Positions 1 to 8,028 of a DNA stretch of 45,058 nt are shown here, piece by piece. The position numbers and the translations under genes were made by a program. Location of the stretch: positions 1-45,058 of the forward strand of contig JANYHZ010000008.1 in NCBI GenBank assembly GCA_025362135.1, given 5' to 3'. The number at the start of each line of letters is the position of its first letter. Position 1 is the stretch's first letter. The notes beneath the pieces were generated by a model, which saw only the letters and a list, made by a program, of their open reading frames with translations, had not been told where the DNA came from and made no database searches. This DNA comes from Betaproteobacteria bacterium (lineage in GTDB: Bacteria; Pseudomonadota; Gammaproteobacteria; Burkholderiales; Usitatibacteraceae).

Positions 1-3
1 CGC

Positions 4-1212
4 TCACGAAAAACTCAGCCCCATTGCGTCGCGCACATCGCGCATTGTTTCTTCGGCGACATCGCGCGCTTTTTCGCAGCCATCTGCCAGGATATTTTTC
101 ACCAATGTTGGGTCCTCCTCGAACGGTGCGGCGCGTTCACGCATCGGCTTCAGTTCCTTGATGATGCCGTCGATCACGGGTTGTTTACATTCGAGACACC
201 CAATGCCGGCACTCTTGCAACCTTCAACCACCCATCGCCTGGTGCTCTCGTTCGAATACACCTGATGCAGGCTCCACACCGGACATTTTTCCGGATCGCC
301 CGGATCGTTGCGGCGAATGCGTGCAGGGTCGGTCGGCATTTTGCGGACTTTCTCGCTGACGGTTTTTTCGTTGTCACGCATATCGATGGTATTGCCGTAG
401 CTCTTGGACATCTTCTGGCCATCGAGGCCAATGAGCTTGGATGTCGGCGTTAGCAGCGCTTGCGGTTCGGGCAGAATCACTTTGCCTCCTCCTTCGAGGA
501 AACCAAACAGGCGCTCGCGGTCACCCATCGACAAATTCTGCACGTCGCCCAGGAGATCCTGGGCCTCTTTGAGCGCGGCGTCATCGCCTTCCTGCTGGAA
601 ACGTGTCCGCAAAAGGTTGTATAACTTGGCTTTCTTCGCGCCTAGTTTTTTGATGGCCGCCTCGGCTTTTTCCTCAAAGCCCTTTTCCCGACCAAACAGG
701 TGGTTGAACCGGCGCGCCACTTCACGGGTCAGCTCAACGTGCGACACTTGGTCCTCACCCACCGGCACGCGATTGGCGCGGTAAATCAGAATATCGGCCG
801 CCTGCATCAGTGGATACCCAAGGAAACCATAGGTGGCGAGATCGTGGCCGCGTTCGCCCAGTTTTTGCATCTGGTCTTTATAGGTCGGCACCCGCTCCAG
901 CCACGAAAGCGGCGTAAAAAAGGAAAGCAGCAACGTTAATTCAGCGTGCGCGGGCACCTTCGATTGCGCAAATAGGGTCGCCTGCGCGGGATCGATGCCG
1001 GCCGCAATATAGTCGATCACGAGTTCATAGGTATACGCCTCGATCACCTCGGGTGTTTCGTAATGCGTGGTGAGCGCGTGCCAGTCCGCCACGAAGAAGA
1101 AACACGGGTATTCGTGCTGCAATTTCGCCCAGTTTTTCAGCGCGCCATGATAGTGGCCCAGATGCAATCGACCCGTGGGCCGCATGCCGGATAGAACTCT
1201 GTCGGGAAACAT
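4..1212 (-). CDS. trpS: Tryptophan--tRNA ligase
   Basis: Cytoplasmic class I aminoacyl-tRNA synthetase that charges tRNA-Trp. The HIGH-type signature is HLGH at residues 17-20 and the KMSKS loop is intact at 267-271. At 402 aa it is longer than the compact bacterial enzymes of about 330 aa. The extra length is a charged helical insertion at roughly residues 175-245. Near the C-terminus, Cys310, Cys332, Cys339 and Cys342 form a C-x21-C-x6-C-x2-C pattern, almost the spacing described for the [4Fe-4S] cluster of Thermotoga maritima TrpRS, so a cluster near the anticodon-binding region is inferred. The stop codon lies 3 bases inside the window, so the gene is complete. It is the last gene of a minus-strand run whose next upstream member is the M50 protease gene, 191 bases away. 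Confidence 0.97.
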   Translation of the reverse strand: MFPDRVLSGMRPTGRLHLGHYHGALKNWAKLQHEYPCFFFVADWHALTTHYETPEVIEAYTYELVIDYIAAGIDPAQATLFAQSKVPAHAELTLLLSFFTPLSWLERVPTYKDQMQKLGERGHDLATYGFLGYPLMQAADILIYRANRVPVGEDQVSHVELTREVARRFNHLFGREKGFEEKAEAAIKKLGAKKAKLYNLLRTRFQQEGDDAALKEAQDLLGDVQNLSMGDRERLFGFLEGGGKVILPEPQALLTPTSKLIGLDGQKMSKSYGNTIDMRDNEKTVSEKVRKMPTDPARIRRNDPGDPEKCPVWSLHQVYSNESTRRWVVEGCKSAGIGCLECKQPVIDGIIKELKPMRERAAPFEEDPTLVKNILADGCEKARDVAEETMRDVRDAMGLSFS

Positions 1213-1358
1213 ATGTGGGTTTCAAACCCTCGATAAGCAAAGTGTTACGCAATCGCCATGCAAGTGCTGCGCAATATAAGGTGGATCAATCGATCATTGG
1301 ATCAGATCAGGCGGCACGATCAGGTTCTTGTTACCGCGCTTGACCTATCGGCTGCAAA

Positions 1359-1379
1359 GGATTCGCCGGGAGGCGAACC
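1359..1379. other. Short hairpin between trpS and the M50 protease gene
   Basis: TTCGCC and GGCGAA form a 6-bp stem around a GGGA loop at 1362-1377, extendable by GG/CC across a one-base bulge. No run of T follows on either strand, so it is not a convincing intrinsic terminator. The remainder of this 191-base spacer shows nothing I can name. Confidence 0.3.
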
Positions 1380-1403
1380 GAAGTCAACTTGCGAATGCAG
1401 CGA

Positions 1404-2051
1404 TCAAGACAGTCCTATTATAGCGTATATCGATTTCATGCTGATATCGACCAGTGGCCACATGAATCTCCCTAGAACACCGGTGACGATGAGGGCAATC
1501 AGAATCAACATGCCGTAAGGCTCGGTGCGCGAGAATGCATAGGCCAACTTGTTCGGCAACAGCCCCGTCACAATGCGCCCACCATCGAGTGGCAGCAACG
1601 GGAACAAATTGAACACCATCAAGAGTGCATTCACAAAAATGCCCGCTTCTGCCATTGATGCGAGGAAATATGTCGGCCCTGAAGCGCCAAGTGAAATTGC
1701 AATTTTCCCAAGGACTGCCCAAAGCACCATCATGGCAAGATTGGCGAGCGGTCCCGCAGCAGCCACCCAGATCATGTCGCGCTTCGGATTACGCAACGCC
1801 CCGAAATTCACCGGCACCGGCTTCGCCGCGCCGAACACGAATGGGCTCACCAGCAGGGTCACGATTGGTACCAGAATTGTCCAGACTGGATCGATATGCT
1901 TCAGCGGATTCAGGGTCATGCGACCCAACATGTACGCGGTTGAATCGCCAAAATAGCGGGCGGCAAAGGCATGGGCTGCTTCGTGCAGTGTGATCGCAAA
2001 TATCAACGGGATCGCGTAAACCGTGATTTTTTGAATAATTGTTGCGTCCAT
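1404..2051 (-). CDS. Site-2 protease family (M50) integral membrane metalloprotease
   Basis: Predicted polytopic inner-membrane zinc protease, 215 aa. The zinc-binding HExxH motif is HEAAH at residues 23-27 inside the first hydrophobic segment. The third ligand motif is DGGR with Asp157, preceded by NLFPLLPL. Several further hydrophobic segments follow. It belongs to the short, PDZ-less M50B group related to SpoIVFB, which is common next to trpS in betaproteobacteria. The substrate is unknown. Minus-strand gene order places it downstream of yciO and upstream of trpS, so cotranscription with these translation-related genes is plausible. Family assignment is firm from the motifs; a biological role cannot be given. 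Confidence 0.9.
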   Translation of the reverse strand: MDATIIQKITVYAIPLIFAITLHEAAHAFAARYFGDSTAYMLGRMTLNPLKHIDPVWTILVPIVTLLVSPFVFGAAKPVPVNFGALRNPKRDMIWVAAAGPLANLAMMVLWAVLGKIAISLGASGPTYFLASMAEAGIFVNALLMVFNLFPLLPLDGGRIVTGLLPNKLAYAFSRTEPYGMLILIALIVTGVLGRFMWPLVDISMKSIYAIIGLS

Positions 2052-2124
2052 TGTGGTTCCAGGGGTTCAGAGTGAGTTCAACGTGCGGAGTACGGCGGGT
2101 GTGTATGCCATCACGCGACAGGTG

Positions 2125-2754
2125 CTAATCCGCAAAGACAATACTGGCGATATCGCCCTTGCCCTTACGTACCAAGATGGGCTCTGGTCCGGACAAATCA
2201 ATGACGGTAGTTGGCTCAATGCCACAGGCCCCCCCGTCAAGAATGAGATCCACTTCGTGCTCAAGCCGTGCGCGGATGGCTTCAGCGTCGTTCAACGGGT
2301 TTTCCTCACCTGGCAGCATCAGCGTCGAGGAGAGCAAGGGCTCATTCAATTCGGTTAGCAAGGCATGGGTGACGGGGTGTTCGGGTACGCGCACGCCGAC
2401 GGTCGCGCGCTTGGGGTGGGCGAGGCGCCTTGGCAGCTCTCGCGTGGCGTCCAGAATAAAAGTATAGGTGCCGGGTGTGTGTGCCTTGAGTAGTCGATAT
2501 TGCGCATTGTTCACTTTGGCAAAAGTACCGATGTCTGACAGATCGCGACAAACCAGGGTGAAGTGATGACGCTCATCGACACCGCGAACACGACGAATGC
2601 GTTCCATCGCGCCTTTGTCGCCAATGTGGCAACCAAGTGCATAACAGGAATCCGTTGGATACGCGATCAGTCCACCTTTGCGAACGATTTCGACCGCGCG
2701 TTTGATGAGGCGAATTTCCGGATGCGTGCGGTGCAGGGTAAAAAATTGGCTCAT
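2125..2754 (-). CDS. yciO: YciO family protein (Sua5/YciO/YrdC superfamily)
   Basis: 209-aa protein of the YrdC fold, which binds RNA and nucleotide. The N-terminus (MSQFF, then VEIVRKGGLIAYPTDS) and the later segments FTLVCRDLS, PGTYTFIL, VGVRVP and STLMLPG resemble E. coli YciO as I recall it. The SSAN-type motif of true Sua5/TsaC is not seen; the equivalent position reads LSSTLMLPG. Many pipelines call such proteins L-threonylcarbamoyladenylate synthase, but YciO is a distinct subgroup with weak or debated activity in t6A synthesis. It overlaps the PHP gene upstream by 4 bases (2751-2754), which indicates translational coupling. E. coli pairs yciO with rnm (yciV) in the same way. Confidence 0.88.
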   Translation of the reverse strand: MSQFFTLHRTHPEIRLIKRAVEIVRKGGLIAYPTDSCYALGCHIGDKGAMERIRRVRGVDERHHFTLVCRDLSDIGTFAKVNNAQYRLLKAHTPGTYTFILDATRELPRRLAHPKRATVGVRVPEHPVTHALLTELNEPLLSSTLMLPGEENPLNDAEAIRARLEHEVDLILDGGACGIEPTTVIDLSGPEPILVRKGKGDIASIVFAD

Positions 2755-3656
2755 TGCAAGACCGACCAGACAGGCACGAGGTCTGTCGGTAACAGCGGCA
2801 AGGAGCCCGGTTGGAAACGGCTTTCACCGTGGCCATGGAAATCCGATCCGCGCGATGCCATGAATTCAAATTCGCGAGCGAGCACGGCGTATTCGCGGTA
2901 CTGATGTTTTTCATGGCTACCGGTAATCACTTCTATCGCTCTACCGCCGGTTTCCTTGAACTCCCGCAGCAGTTCTCGCATTTCCTGCTTTGAAAGTTTG
3001 TATCTTCCGGGATGCGCCAGCACCGCGACACCGCCCGCGCCGGTGATCCAATTGATTGCTGCGGGAAGACTGGCCCACTGGTGCGCTACGTATCCCGGTT
3101 TGCCCGGAGTAAGAAAACGCCCAAATACCGCCCCCACGCTCTTCGCGAGCCCGCGCGCCACCAATGCGCGCGCAAAGTGGGTTCGGCCGATCATGTCCTT
3201 GTTTTCCGCCAATGCGTACGCTTCTTCAAATAAGCCCGCAATCCCCATATTCGCCAGACTTGTGCCCATTTGCTGCGCCCGATCAAATCGTCCATCGCGA
3301 ATGGAGGCAATCCCCGACATCAGGGTTGGCGCAAGTGGATCGATACCGAGTCCCACCACGTGAATCGTGATCGGGTTAATATCCGCCGTCACGGTCGATG
3401 ATAAGCGGCCTGGCCAGGTCACAGACAGTTCAACACCGCGTATAAAGCGAATCCGCAACTCCACCGCTGCGGCATCAGCTTCAGCGAGACCGCCGGTATT
3501 GTCGTGGTCCGTCAGGGCAAGTGCATCGCAGCCGCTTTGCTTTGCCAGTTCCACCAAATCACGCGGTCGCAACAAGCCGTCTGAGTAGATGGAGTGGTTG
3601 TGACAATCAAAATTTTGCACTAAAACATTCAAACTATTGTGGGAATTGGCAATCAT
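2751..3656 (-). CDS. rnm: PHP-domain phosphoesterase (RNase AM / 3',5'-nucleoside bisphosphate phosphatase type)
   Basis: 301-aa cytoplasmic metal-dependent phosphoesterase. The PHP motifs are in order: HNHSIYSDG (His19, His21), LTDHDN (residues 49-53), an AHPGRY motif in the second half, and GSDFHGHGES near the C-terminus. Together these build the multi-metal site. The E. coli homologue Rnm (YciV, formerly TrpH) is a 5'-3' exonuclease that matures the 5' ends of rRNA and degrades short RNAs. The pairing with yciO downstream, overlapping by 4 bases, matches the enterobacterial arrangement. The start at 3656 is the first ATG of the frame; a GTG at residue 11 is an alternative. The gene is divergent from the gene at 3715. 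Confidence 0.88.
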   Translation of the reverse strand: MIANSHNSLNVLVQNFDCHNHSIYSDGLLRPRDLVELAKQSGCDALALTDHDNTGGLAEADAAAVELRIRFIRGVELSVTWPGRLSSTVTADINPITIHVVGLGIDPLAPTLMSGIASIRDGRFDRAQQMGTSLANMGIAGLFEEAYALAENKDMIGRTHFARALVARGLAKSVGAVFGRFLTPGKPGYVAHQWASLPAAINWITGAGGVAVLAHPGRYKLSKQEMRELLREFKETGGRAIEVITGSHEKHQYREYAVLAREFEFMASRGSDFHGHGESRFQPGSLPLLPTDLVPVWSVLQ

Positions 3657-3714
3657 AGCAGGCTCAATTCACCGATTTCTCGTGGATCGTCAGCTTGCAA
3701 CACCGGATGCAAAG

Positions 3715-4494
3715 ATGGAAATCAAACCTATTCGCATGATGATTAACGCGGGGCTGGACGCGAAGGATGACGCGCTGGCGTCGCTGGACGAACATTTTCT
3801 CCGTGCAGCCGGGGCGGTAGACGCGGCCTATCGTGCGCGCTACACAGCTGCATCGGAAGGCGTCAACGCTGATGATGCCGCTACGCTGCTTGCAGTCGTC
3901 GGCGATTTTCTTGCATTGATGGCCCGCCTCGACCACGAATACGGACCGGACCGTTCGTTGCCGATTGAAGATGCGCCAGAGGCTGTTGATGAAGCGCTGC
4001 GTGCGTTGACCGAGTTGGAAAGCTGGCTGATCCGCTTGGGCCTGAACGACCAGATCGTCCGTATGCAGACGCTGGAGATTGGTATCGGCTATTGGGCAAT
4101 GCGCCACGGGTTGCCCATAACTGCGGTAGAACCAATCGTGAACGCGTTGGCGGAACGGTCAAATGCGGCTGACTCAAAACAGGAAACGGCGGCTGTTTTC
4201 GCCTTGATGCAAGGATTCATCAGCCATTTCTCACCGGCACATGAGGCGGACCTTGAGCGCTCGAATCCTCAGCGACCATGGCGCCTGCTCAATCTCAATT
4301 TCGCCATCACGTCAATCAGGACGGGCGACGAAGCCCTCATGCGGTTTGCGTTTGACACACTGAATGCACACCTTCCGGACGAACGCTACGGATTCTACGA
4401 GGAGGCTCATACGTTGGCGTCCCAACCCGGTTTTCCGTTGGCGACGCGCGGGATCATCGAGGCCGAAATCGCTCGTTGGACGCGAGTACATTAA
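3715..4494 (+). CDS. Conserved hypothetical protein, helix-rich
   Basis: 259-aa protein with no motif I recognise. It is soluble, acidic and rich in Ala, Leu and Glu, with long predicted helical stretches (for example around DEALRALTELESWLI), no signal peptide and no membrane segment. An upstream in-frame ATG at 3637 would overlap the divergent PHP gene by 20 bases and adds 26 unconvincing residues, so I prefer the ATG at 3715; neither start has a strong ribosome-binding site. It heads a plus-strand group with yciB, a YciI-family gene and bolA. The context suggests a housekeeping role, but no function is assigned. Confidence 0.7.
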   Translation: MEIKPIRMMINAGLDAKDDALASLDEHFLRAAGAVDAAYRARYTAASEGVNADDAATLLAVVGDFLALMARLDHEYGPDRSLPIEDAPEAVDEALRALTELESWLIRLGLNDQIVRMQTLEIGIGYWAMRHGLPITAVEPIVNALAERSNAADSKQETAAVFALMQGFISHFSPAHEADLERSNPQRPWRLLNLNFAITSIRTGDEALMRFAFDTLNAHLPDERYGFYEEAHTLASQPGFPLATRGIIEAEIARWTRVH

Positions 4495-4558
4495 TCATGA
4501 GAAAATACCAAGTTATTGTTTTTGCACCCGGATTTTTGCGTAACCACCCATTCGTTCG

Positions 4559-5110
4559 ATGAAACTGCTTTTTGATTTCCTGCCGGTGATCCTGTTTTTC
4601 GGGGCTTACAAGCTCGCCGATATTTACGTGGCGACGGGCGTGGCTATCGCCGCGACTATTGTGCAAATCGGATGGTCACTTTGGCTTCGCGAAAAGATCA
4701 AGCCCGTGCAGTGGATCGCGCTGGGGTTCATTCTGGTTTTTGGTGGCGCGACCATTCTGCTCCACGACGAGTTCTACATCAAAATCAAGTGGACACTGTT
4801 TTACGGTTTGATGGGCCTCACGATTCTGGGCGCCGTCGCGTTACGTAAAAATCCGCTCAAAAGCGTGCTGGGACAGGAAATCGAGTTGCCCGACCACGTG
4901 TGGCGAAAATTGTCGATGGCGTGGGGCATTTTCTTTCTGACGCTGGCCACTTTGAACCAATACTTCGCACTCACGCTTTCGCTTGACGCCTGGGTCAAGG
5001 TCAAGGTGTTTGGTGGTTCCGCTTTGAGTTTTGTATTTGTGCTCGCACAAGCCTTCTGGATGGCGAAATATCTGCCTGAAGATGCTGTGCAGGCACCCAA
5101 AGAATCCTGA
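4559..5110 (+). CDS. yciB: Inner membrane septation protein A (YciB family)
   Basis: 183-aa polytopic inner-membrane protein with about five hydrophobic segments. The opening [18 protein letters not shown] is characteristic of YciB/IspZ (intracellular septation protein A). Internal [11 protein letters not shown] and the conserved ending around FWMAKYLP also fit. Family members affect cell envelope organisation and septation in enterics and Shigella. The downstream YciI-family gene begins 16 bases after its stop, so the two are probably cotranscribed. E. coli also carries yciB and yciI close together. No clear Shine-Dalgarno sequence precedes the ATG. Confidence 0.93.
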   Translation: MKLLFDFLPVILFFGAYKLADIYVATGVAIAATIVQIGWSLWLREKIKPVQWIALGFILVFGGATILLHDEFYIKIKWTLFYGLMGLTILGAVALRKNPLKSVLGQEIELPDHVWRKLSMAWGIFFLTLATLNQYFALTLSLDAWVKVKVFGGSALSFVFVLAQAFWMAKYLPEDAVQAPKES

Positions 5111-5126
5111 CCTACAAATATTTTTG

Positions 5127-5423
5127 ATGCTATACGCCATCAACTGCGAAGAAATGCCCGGTGCACTGGAAAAACGACTTGCCAACCGGCCCGCGCACGT
5201 CGCGCGCCTGAAGCAATTGCAGGCAGATGGGCGGTTAATTCTGGCCGGGCCTCACCCGCTGATCGACGCGGACGATCCGGGGCCCGCAGGTTTTTCAGGC
5301 TCGCTCATTATTGCGGAATTTGCATCGCGCGAAGCGGCAATCGCCTGGGCTTCGGAAGATCCTTATTGCACGGCTGGCGTATTCACGTCGGTTAGTGTGA
5401 AGCCGTTTAAACGCGTTTTCTGA
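5127..5423 (+). CDS. yciI: YciI family protein
   Basis: 98-aa protein with the small ferredoxin-like alpha/beta fold of the YciI/YCII domain. Typical elements are an opening beta strand MLYAINCEE, the [22 protein letters not shown] block with its conserved His, and a C-terminal DPYCTAGVF segment (consensus DPY...GLF). The frame stays open upstream to 5031 within yciB, but the conserved domain begins at the ATG at 5127, which I take as the start. The family resembles muconolactone isomerase; its enzymatic role is not established. It sits between yciB and bolA in one direction. A second YciI-family gene lies at 39925. Confidence 0.88.
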   Translation: MLYAINCEEMPGALEKRLANRPAHVARLKQLQADGRLILAGPHPLIDADDPGPAGFSGSLIIAEFASREAAIAWASEDPYCTAGVFTSVSVKPFKRVF

Positions 5424-5432
5424 CTGCCCGGC

Positions 5433-5714
5433 ATGCTTTCCATTCGCGATCAGATCACGGTCAAGCTTCAGGCGTTGGCACCTTCGCTACTTGAAGTAAC
5501 CGATGATTCTGCGGCGCACGCCGGGCATACGGGTGCGACTGATCATGCCCAACGGACGGGCGCAACCGATGGAACGCACTTTGAACTCACGATTGTGTCA
5601 GCCGCTTTCGCTGGCAAAGCTTTGGTCACACGTCATCGCATGATTTACGATTTGTTGGCCGAATTAATGCAAACGCGCATTCATGCGTTGAAAATTAACG
5701 CGCGTTCTCAATAG
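5433..5714 (+). CDS. bolA: BolA family protein
   Basis: 93-aa BolA-like protein. BolA proteins partner with monothiol glutaredoxins such as GrxD in iron-sulfur cluster trafficking, and E. coli BolA also acts as a transcription factor. Conserved elements are the HFELTIVS strand, FAGKALVTRHRMIYDLL and the KINAR-type end. The segment between helix 1 and the HFEL strand (residues 29-48) is longer than in E. coli BolA and contains the pentapeptide TGATD twice (33-37 and 42-46). This is the loop that carries metal ligands in some BolA proteins. It starts 9 bases after the yciI stop; no obvious ribosome-binding site is seen, which suggests coupling. A grxD gene lies in this window at 33705. Confidence 0.93.
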   Translation: MLSIRDQITVKLQALAPSLLEVTDDSAAHAGHTGATDHAQRTGATDGTHFELTIVSAAFAGKALVTRHRMIYDLLAELMQTRIHALKINARSQ

Positions 5715-5767
5715 TTGTCATCTTGTATCTTGTATTTTTGATTGTTTCACTTAACAGAGGAAGACTT

Positions 5768-6616
5768 ATGCAACACAATTTGAAAACCATCGTTGTCGCC
5801 CTTTCTGTAGCCCTTGCGGCAATGTCAGCGCCTGTGGCGTTCGCGCAGTCCAAAGCCGACAAGGCAGACAAAGCGGCCCCCAAAGCTGCCAAGGTTGACG
5901 GTCGTTTGAGCGTCAACGGCGTCATGATCCCGAATGCTTATTTCGACGCGATGAATCGAGAGCGCGAAACGGCAGGCCAACCAGCATCCCCGGAATTTGC
6001 GAACGCGATGAAGGACGAGTTGGTCAACCGTGAAGTGTTGTCGCAAGCAGCTAAAAAGAAAGGCATCGACAAGACGCCGACGGTTGCCGCACAGATGGAC
6101 ATGGCCCGTCAGGCCGTGCTGATCCGCGCGTTTTTTGAAGACTACGTTAAAGCCAATCCGATCAGTGACGCACAACTGAAGGCTGACTACGACAAGTATG
6201 TCGTGCAATTGGGCGATAAGGAATTCAAGGTGCGTCATATTCTCGTTGACAAAGAAGACGACGCCAAAGCGATCATCGTCGCCTTGAAGCGCGGCGAAAC
6301 ATTTGAAAAGCTCGCGAAGGAAAAGTCTAAAGACACCGGCTCCAAAGACAACGGTGGCGATCTTGATTGGGCACCTGCCGGCCGCTATGTCCCTGAATTC
6401 GCCACGGCGGTCAAGGCACAGGCCAAAGGCCAGCTCTCGGAAACACCGGTCAAGTCACCGTTTGGATACCACATAATCCGCGTCGACGATTCACGCGCGA
6501 TGAAAGTGCCTACGTTTGACGAAGTCAAAGACAAATTCCGTCAGCAGGCGCAGCAAGAACAAGTCGCGAAACTGGTGCAGGAACTTCGCGGCAAGGCCAA
6601 GATTGAAGAGAAGTAA
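5768..6616 (+). CDS. Exported peptidylprolyl cis-trans isomerase (parvulin/PrsA-SurA type)
   Basis: 282-aa periplasmic folding catalyst. A signal peptide is clear (Lys-containing n-region, hydrophobic core VVALSVALAAM, cleavage near AFAQS). It is followed by a Lys-rich linker, a SurA/PrsA-like N-terminal helical domain, and one rotamase domain beginning at KEFKVRHILV with the later KSPFGYHIIRV motif typical of parvulins. Betaproteobacteria usually carry one or more such genes for outer-membrane protein folding. The start at 5768 is preceded by AGAGGAAG at good spacing; an upstream in-frame start at 5723 is less likely. A strong intrinsic terminator follows 35 bases after the stop. Confidence 0.93.
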   Translation: MQHNLKTIVVALSVALAAMSAPVAFAQSKADKADKAAPKAAKVDGRLSVNGVMIPNAYFDAMNRERETAGQPASPEFANAMKDELVNREVLSQAAKKKGIDKTPTVAAQMDMARQAVLIRAFFEDYVKANPISDAQLKADYDKYVVQLGDKEFKVRHILVDKEDDAKAIIVALKRGETFEKLAKEKSKDTGSKDNGGDLDWAPAGRYVPEFATAVKAQAKGQLSETPVKSPFGYHIIRVDDSRAMKVPTFDEVKDKFRQQAQQEQVAKLVQELRGKAKIEEK

Positions 6617-6650
6617 TCTTCTGTTTGAGTCTGCAATAGTGCAAAAACAA

Positions 6651-6675
6651 AAAGGCAGCTGCGGCTGCCTTTTTC
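6651..6675 (+). terminator. Intrinsic terminator after the parvulin gene
   Basis: AAAGGCAGC at 6651-6659 and GCTGCCTTT at 6664-6672 form a perfect 9-bp stem around a TGCG tetraloop, followed by T residues to 6674. It sits 35 bases downstream of the parvulin stop codon and ends the yciB-yciI-bolA-PPIase group. Confidence 0.9.
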
Positions 6676-6707
6676 ATTGAAGGCACTGTTGCCGCAGTTA
6701 ACTACTG

Positions 6708-6740
6708 ATGCTAAACCAAACTTTGTGGTTTGCCTAGCAT
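6708..6740 (+). other. Imperfect inverted repeat upstream of the 125-aa gene
   Basis: ATGCTAAACCA at 6708-6718 pairs with TGGTTT (6726-6731) and AGCAT (6736-6740), leaving GCCT as an asymmetric bulge and a 7-base loop. It lies after the terminator and about 35 bases before the ATG at 6775, so it would be in the leader of that gene. There is no T tract, so a structured leader or a protein-binding site is more likely than a terminator. Confidence 0.4.
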
Positions 6741-6774
6741 TGCGCGGCGGTGATAGTTGCATTAGCTTAGCGAT

Positions 6775-7152
6775 ATGAACATTCCCGTCCGTGTGCAATT
6801 CGCAAAAGCTGGCAACCTCTTCCGACTTGAGGTTTGCGTTTCACCTCTGCTGCCTCGCGAGGTGCCGCAGGTAGTGGAAGCGTTCACCGCCAATTGGTGC
6901 AAGCCGGAAGAAATCGAGCGCGGCAAGGTCAAAGATGCTGTCGCGATCACGCTGACTGCGGATCATGAAATTCGCGCTGGCGAAAAACCTGCCGACATTG
7001 CGCGCACCATCACCTACGCGATCTGGCAAAAACTGGATCGCTATGTGAAGGTGACGATTGAAGCGACCTACCTCGGCGAAACACCGGACGGCCATTTCGA
7101 GTATGGTGAGAGTGCCTATGCCGATGCGTTTGGAGCTCGCTTCGAGAACTAG
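6775..7152 (+). CDS. Conserved hypothetical protein, 125 aa
   Basis: 125-aa soluble protein without signal peptide or membrane segment. It looks like a compact alpha/beta domain: an N-terminal strand MNIPVRVQF, the central KVKDAVAITLTADHEI, and a helix ITYAIWQKLDRYVKVTI followed by TYLGETPDGHFEYGES. I do not recognise the family. The ATG at 6775 has no convincing Shine-Dalgarno site but is the only sensible start after the upstream terminator. It appears monocistronic, and is convergent with the ferredoxin gene. Coding character is supported by a composition similar to its neighbours and by the absence of a better frame; its function is unknown. Confidence 0.7.
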   Translation: MNIPVRVQFAKAGNLFRLEVCVSPLLPREVPQVVEAFTANWCKPEEIERGKVKDAVAITLTADHEIRAGEKPADIARTITYAIWQKLDRYVKVTIEATYLGETPDGHFEYGESAYADAFGARFEN

Positions 7153-7185
7153 AATTTAGCGAAAAAATTGCAACGCACAAGCATT

Positions 7186-7222
7186 GGCGGCCTTTTACGA
7201 GCATTTTTTGCCCGACAGCCGC
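7186..7222. repeat. Degenerate intergenic repeat, copy 1
   Basis: This 37-base segment between two convergent genes aligns with 40261-40295, with about 28 matches over 35 positions by hand alignment. Both copies have GCGGC and GCCGC arms (here 7187-7191 and 7218-7222) enclosing a conserved CGAGCATTTTT core. Both sit between convergent stop codons, which suggests a bidirectional terminator or a repetitive extragenic element. Confidence 0.5.
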
Positions 7223-7277
7223 GTCAGAGCTGGGCGTTGTCGAATTCAGCGATCGCGACGGAGTAATTTTGCGCAGC

Positions 7278-8028
<751 letters not shown>

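Noticed and set aside
2125-2754. Calling this gene tsaC/sua5 (threonylcarbamoyl-AMP synthase)
   Set aside because: The sequence follows YciO block by block and lacks the SSAN-type motif; YciO is the safer name.
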